Of a stretch of DNA of 64,000 bases, positions 60,899 through 64,000 are shown in pieces; the first letter of the stretch is position 1; every line of letters starts with the position of its first letter. Source of the DNA: Mucilaginibacter inviolabilis (lineage in GTDB: Bacteria > Bacteroidota > Bacteroidia > Sphingobacteriales > Sphingobacteriaceae); the NCBI RefSeq assembly GCF_011089895.1, contig NZ_JAANAT010000005.1, positions 470,216 through 534,215 of the forward strand, read 5' to 3'. The notes under the pieces are model-generated. The model was not told the origin of the DNA. It worked only from the letters and a program-made list of their open reading frames with translations, and made no database searches. Position numbers and translations under genes: made by a program.

Positions 60899-61156
60899 CT
60901 ATATAATTATTACGTTCACCATTCCACCTAAACCTGCATAATCCCGTGCGCTGCTATGAAGATATTCGCAGTCATGTTCCACTATTCCCTATACAACAGG
61001 GTTATTATGAATATAATCTATCTTTTGTTGTATCACTTCTGCACGCCATAGCTCAACTGGTTGATTATGCTGCGGCCAAAATTCAACCCAGAATACGGTG
61101 GCGAAGCTTACAAAATATAACCCCTCAGCATTTTTAAATTTATAATTACGACTCAT
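60899..61156 (-). pseudogene. REP-associated tyrosine transposase (RAYT/IS200-like) relic
   Basis: On the minus strand an ATG at 61156 opens MSRNYKFKNAEGLYFVSFAT, the N-terminus of Bacteroidota Y1 REP-associated transposases. It passes after about 28 codons directly into the C-terminal part (NQPVELWRAEVIQQKIDYIH, then NNPVV, a stop, GIVEHDCEYLHSSARDY and AGLGG). The middle, which holds the His-hydrophobic-His motif and catalytic Tyr, is missing, and there is an in-frame TAG. So it is an internal-deletion relic that cannot be active. Proteins of this family mobilise REP palindromes. Confidence 0.75.
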
Positions 61157-61253
61157 TTGTTAAAAATACCTGCTTTTTCTGTAATTTAATCAGGCTTGTT
61201 TAGGACAAACGCGACACTTGCAACAGCTAGCGAAATCAACTTTAACAGTAAAA

Positions 61254-61286
61254 AGTAAAGCCCAACCGTTATGGTTGGACTTTACT
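61254..61286. terminator. Terminator hairpin, second copy
   Basis: AGTAAAGCCCAACC (61254-61267) pairs with GGTTGGACTTTACT (61273-61286) with one mismatch and a 5-base loop. Read on the minus strand it follows the possible RadC-like relic and is trailed by a T-run. Confidence 0.75.
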
Positions 61287-61455
61287 CTCGCATTGCAAAT
61301 GCTAATTCCATATTACGCACTGACCACAGATCAGCGCGAGGGTGGAACTCATAAGCTTGACTACCCGTTTCAACTTTGGGCCTGTGTTGAGCCTTAATAA
61401 TTGGCCTGTAGGTTAACTGAATTTCTGCACATTGAAGCATGTTTTGCATTTCCAT
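61282..61455 (-). pseudogene. Possible RadC/JAB-domain N-terminal relic
   Basis: A 57-codon frame runs from the ATG at 61455 to a TAA. The start (CAEIQLTYRPIIKAQHRPKV) resembles the N-terminal region of RadC-family JAB proteins (AEIxLxYxxxVK..RPKI). After residue 36 the similarity stops and the frame enters the duplicated flank (PRADLWSVRNMELAF). Either this is a truncated gene joined to the flank or a small gene of its own. The match is from memory and short. Confidence 0.4.
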
Positions 61456-62384
61456 AATTTGATTTTGTTAAGTAAATAAATAATTATGGTGCCCAACAAG
61501 TGCAAGAATGAATTAAATGCAAGGAGGAACGGAATAAATGTAAGGCTGTGCATAGGATGGTGTTTATGCCGTAGTTCCTTGCCTTGTATTCCAGGCTCAC
61601 ACTTAACTTTGCTGAATAATTATTATCTCACACTTCCTTCCTTTTTATACAGCACATTTTATTTCTGAGTTCTATATTTCTATACTGGATGATCTAAAAA
61701 TGTGCTAGTTCAATTTCTTAACTCAGAAATATGAAGTTCTAACTAACTTGCTACACTTTTTCAAAAAAGAGGGTTTTTAACACCCTTAATATCAAGTGTA
61801 GCAAACTTAGTAAATGCAAGAGGTTGTTGTTTGATTGGTTAAATAACTTTTCACCTTGACTTATTAAAAGGTAAGACTTGTAAGTAACATTTTCTTATTT
61901 TTTGAGAGCTTTTGTAAGTACCCTTATAGTAGTAAGATTGTTAAAAAAATAGGAAATGGGAATGTGTTTGATAGGATTTTAAATGCTATGTCTGTCTAAT
62001 GTCTTTAAAAGGTAGACTGTTGTTTGGTTTGCAATTACCTTAATTGGCTATTTAAAGCTTATATCTCCTGTTTGGAAGTTGATGGTGTGGATTGGTTGGG
62101 TGTGATTCCAACATACTCGTCTTAAAAGGTAAAATGATCTATTAACCACCAATAACTTGTCTTCAGTACCTTTTAATAGGATAGCTTACATTGGTATTTG
62201 TGAATTTACTCAACGGATAGTCTCATTTTCCATGTAAAAACAAGGTTAGCTTATAAAAAGTAAAAGCCCAACGCATAGTTGGGCTTATTTACCATTACTT
62301 ATCTATTCTTGTTCACACGCCACAGGCGTGCGCCAGCGTAGGCTTAGCTCGTAGGTTACTTGATCGTTCTATATGTTATTCGTG
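61456..62384. other. AT-rich spacer with repeated TTAAAAGGTA words
   Basis: No gene is supported. TTAAAAGGTA occurs at 61864-61873, 62005-62014 and 62122-62131 in one orientation and at 62167-62176 in the other. An imperfect inverted pair built on ATTTCTGAGTT / AACTCAGAAAT lies at about 61659-61731. A third AGCCCAAC terminator and a GC-rich hairpin (62313-62327) are near the right end. A 60-codon open frame at 61486-61668 has no protein-like composition. Confidence 0.55.
62260..62292 (-). terminator. Terminator hairpin, third copy
   Basis: The AAGCCCAAC / GTTGGGCTT core has a 5-base loop, with the outer GTAAA / TTTAC paired across a small bulge. On the minus strand it is followed by TTTTTATAAG and ends the RHS-immunity transcript. 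Confidence 0.75.
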
Positions 62385-62924
62385 TCATATCTTGTCTGGT
62401 GCGTGCTTTGACATAAATATCAATAATTCGGATGATAGATAGTCGTAAAGCTTCTCATCAATAGGGTTTGGTGATATTTTTACGGACAAACGAGCTTCTC
62501 CATATTTTACTCCCATTTTCATCAAATAGAAATATGTTATATTACCCTCTGAAACAATTTGTTTACCCTTGAAGAAGTCTGAGTTAAACGTTATGTAACC
62601 CTTTTGATAACGTACTATGTTAAAGGCCTTTGACAATAGTTGGCTTCTATTTACTATCTTTTCATCTTGAGGCTCAAGATTTTTATCTTTTATATTTAAA
62701 TAGTATTCATAATATCGTTGTTGTTTCTCAACTATTACAAGATACCATCTATCAGTGATAGAAAACAGCAAGTAGGCATTATCTTTTACTGAAGAACCTA
62801 ATCTAAGTACTATCGAATCTGCTTTTTTTCTGGTAACGCTATCAGCGTGCCTTAAAATCTGACAGTAACCAGCTTTAAAGGTAAAACTCAATACTATCAG
62901 CACCGTAATTAGTTTATATTTCAT
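62385..62924 (-). CDS. Secreted candidate immunity protein of the RHS toxin
   Basis: The 179-residue protein has a signal peptide (about 1-20, ending KAGYCQ) and a mature part with alternating strands and helices (DSIVLRLGSSVKDNAYLLFS; LVIVEKQQRYYEYYLNIKD). I do not recognise the family. Its ATG follows the RHS stop codon with a single base between (TGA-C-ATG), so it is translated with the toxin, as immunity genes usually are. Export would let it neutralise a metallopeptidase toxin arriving in the periplasm; this is inference. The open frame could start 23 codons earlier inside the RHS gene, but the ATG at 62924 directly precedes the signal peptide. Confidence 0.7.
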   Translation of the reverse strand: MKYKLITVLIVLSFTFKAGYCQILRHADSVTRKKADSIVLRLGSSVKDNAYLLFSITDRWYLVIVEKQQRYYEYYLNIKDKNLEPQDEKIVNRSQLLSKAFNIVRYQKGYITFNSDFFKGKQIVSEGNITYFYLMKMGVKYGEARLSVKISPNPIDEKLYDYLSSELLIFMSKHAPDKI

Positions 62925-62925
62925 G

Positions 62926-64000
62926 TCAATTATCTTTTTGTGTAGGTAACGCAGTTGGGTTTGAAACAACACCCCCACCATGATCCGATCCATCTCTTTG
63001 TGTAGAAATCCCCATCAGTCTGCGAAATAAATTTTCAGTTCGGATAGCGTTCCCATTATTAGCTTCTGAACTGGCGCCGCCAGCAGTTGGAATGCCGTGC
63101 CCCAAAACTTCGTGAGCAGATGTAGTTGCCCTATTTCCACCATCAGGGTAGGTTATTGCGCCTCCTTCTAAGATAACCGAATAAGACCCTCCTTTTGTCT
63201 TAACAGTTACTCCTTCGCCCCCTGTAGCTTGAACTACCCATGATGGAACTGCACTTGGATCACTTATTATTTTATCATTTTTGTAACCACTTGGTAATTG
63301 TGGATATAAAGCCGCACTACCGTCCTCTGATAGCGTACCCTTTTGATCCGCAAATTCGACTTTGTGAATCTCTTTTGAGTTTATTGCATTAGTAACTTGA
63401 CCTACCGCAGCTTTTTCATCGTCGGATAAATTCACCCCCGATAATGCTGCTGATAATGCGTCAGAACTAATGGAATTAAACCTCTTACCGCCTTTATCTA
63501 AGCTTATAAGATTTCTAAACTGATCAAACTTCTTGTCAGCAAAGGATGCATTTAAATCCTGTTTTTCCTTTTGAGCGTCACTCTTGGTTTCTCCTTCAAT
63601 AATGCCCATACCATCAGGATCAATAAATCTAATAGGATTGTCAACAGTATAATTGTAAGGTGACCACCTACGATATTTCTCCGCCAACGGATCCACACTC
63701 GTCCACCTACCTATTACTGGATCGTAAAACCTGGCGCCATAATCGTATAAGCCCAGGTTCTCCTGTAATTCCTTCTTATTGTAAAGGTACTCATTTTTCG
63801 GGCTGGCTACACTTGTATTGATCTCCATCCCAAACGCATAGTAATCATCTACCTGCACCTGACGGGTGGTACCCGTGCCCGTATCAAAGTTCACCCTGCT
63901 GTTACCCAAATGGTCTGTCAGGCTGTATTCATAGTTGTAGCTTGTGGCATCTTTGGGTAAAGCTCTTCCTTCTTCTGTCTGGATAAAGGTGATCGTAGAT
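62926..64000 (-). CDS. RHS-repeat polymorphic toxin, C-terminal part (HExxH metallopeptidase tip)
   Basis: The frame is open to the window edge, so only the last 358 or so residues are seen. They begin with RHS repeat sequence (YNYEYSLTDHLGNSRVNFDT) and end the core with the hallmark YDYGARFYDPVIGRWTSVDP and NPIRFIDPDGMG. The variable tip of about 225 residues follows. Its predicted zinc site is HEVLGH, with a downstream Glu in NAIRTEN as a possible third ligand, preceded by a strand region (GGSYSVILEGGAITYPDGGN). Such tips are released from the RHS shell to poison neighbouring cells. The metallopeptidase activity and its target are inferred from the motif. A second copy of the tip motif lies at 60550. 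Confidence 0.85.
   Translation of the reverse strand, partial: STITFIQTEEGRALPKDATSYNYEYSLTDHLGNSRVNFDTGTGTTRQVQVDDYYAFGMEINTSVASPKNEYLYNKKELQENLGLYDYGARFYDPVIGRWTSVDPLAEKYRRWSPYNYTVDNPIRFIDPDGMGIIEGETKSDAQKEKQDLNASFADKKFDQFRNLISLDKGGKRFNSISSDALSAALSGVNLSDDEKAAVGQVTNAINSKEIHKVEFADQKGTLSEDGSAALYPQLPSGYKNDKIISDPSAVPSWVVQATGGEGVTVKTKGGSYSVILEGGAITYPDGGNRATTSAHEVLGHGIPTAGGASSEANNGNAIRTENLFRRLMGISTQRDGSDHGGGVVSNPTALPTQKDN

Noticed and set aside
60946..61137. Plus-strand 63-codon open frame
   Set aside because: It is antisense to the transposase relic, which explains the sequence on the minus strand.
61486..61668. 60-codon open frame in the RHS-region spacer
   Set aside because: Its composition is not protein-like and it has no promoter or ribosome-binding signal.
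1..64000. CRISPR array, tRNA or rRNA genes
   Set aside because: No regularly spaced direct repeats with unique spacers, no cloverleaf candidates and no rRNA-like conserved stretches were seen in the gaps. The iterated words are too short and are arranged as inverted repeats.

Overview
The window is from a Bacteroidota chromosome, most likely a Sphingobacteriaceae member close to Mucilaginibacter or Pedobacter (inferred from gene content, not a database match). The signs are a SusC/SusD pair with an ECF sigma/FecR switch, TAnnTTTG-type -7 promoter boxes, few Shine-Dalgarno sequences, several TTG/GTG starts, DUF2752/DUF4199/TM2 small membrane proteins, an RHS protein with the YDYGARFYDPxIGRW hallmark, and several dispersed intergenic repeat families. 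No rRNA, tRNA or CRISPR array was seen.

Layout. 1-4.0 kb: end of an unidentified gene, an APC permease and an M61 peptidase. 4.1-10.3 kb: a MarR regulator followed by a complete RND efflux operon (adaptor, pump, outer-membrane channel). 10.4-36.3 kb: housekeeping and central metabolism, namely a CheY-like protein, a BadF-type sugar kinase, lnt, rsmI, serS, an AraC regulator diverging from ppsA, an M28 lipoprotein peptidase, small membrane proteins, mfd, hpt, an M16 peptidase, def, a NifU-like scaffold, an Mrp ATPase, a GT51 transglycosylase fused to a long envelope domain, a nitroreductase and a second CheY-like protein. 36.4-37.4 kb: an NAD-dependent epimerase.

37.7-53.9 kb is one minus-strand polysaccharide utilisation locus. 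It reads ECF sigma, FecR, SusC with STN domain, SusD, FAS1-like lipoprotein, GH28-like beta-helix protein, PL6-type lyase, beta-helix plus discoidin protein, GH29 fucosidase, a jelly-roll lyase candidate and an AraC regulator. The enzymes point to an acidic, fucose-bearing glycan. 54.3-59.9 kb is a plus-strand cluster of TonB-dependent receptor, beta-helix lipoprotein, secreted histidine phosphatase and a Gly-rich protein.

59.9-64.0 kb is the most unusual part: the 3' end of an RHS polymorphic-toxin gene with a predicted HExxH metallopeptidase tip, a secreted immunity candidate one base downstream, and a second, displaced toxin-tip fragment with its own secreted partner. These are accompanied by an internally deleted REP-associated transposase relic, a possible RadC-like relic, a duplicated 3' flank and repeated terminators.

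Between genes, three kinds of repeat recur: GTCATTGCGAG-type palindromes, GTCATCCTGAG-type palindromes, and a class of hairpins whose arms are built from 7-8 base iterated words that differ from site to site. Two of the iterated-word elements run into the 3' ends of coding sequences.
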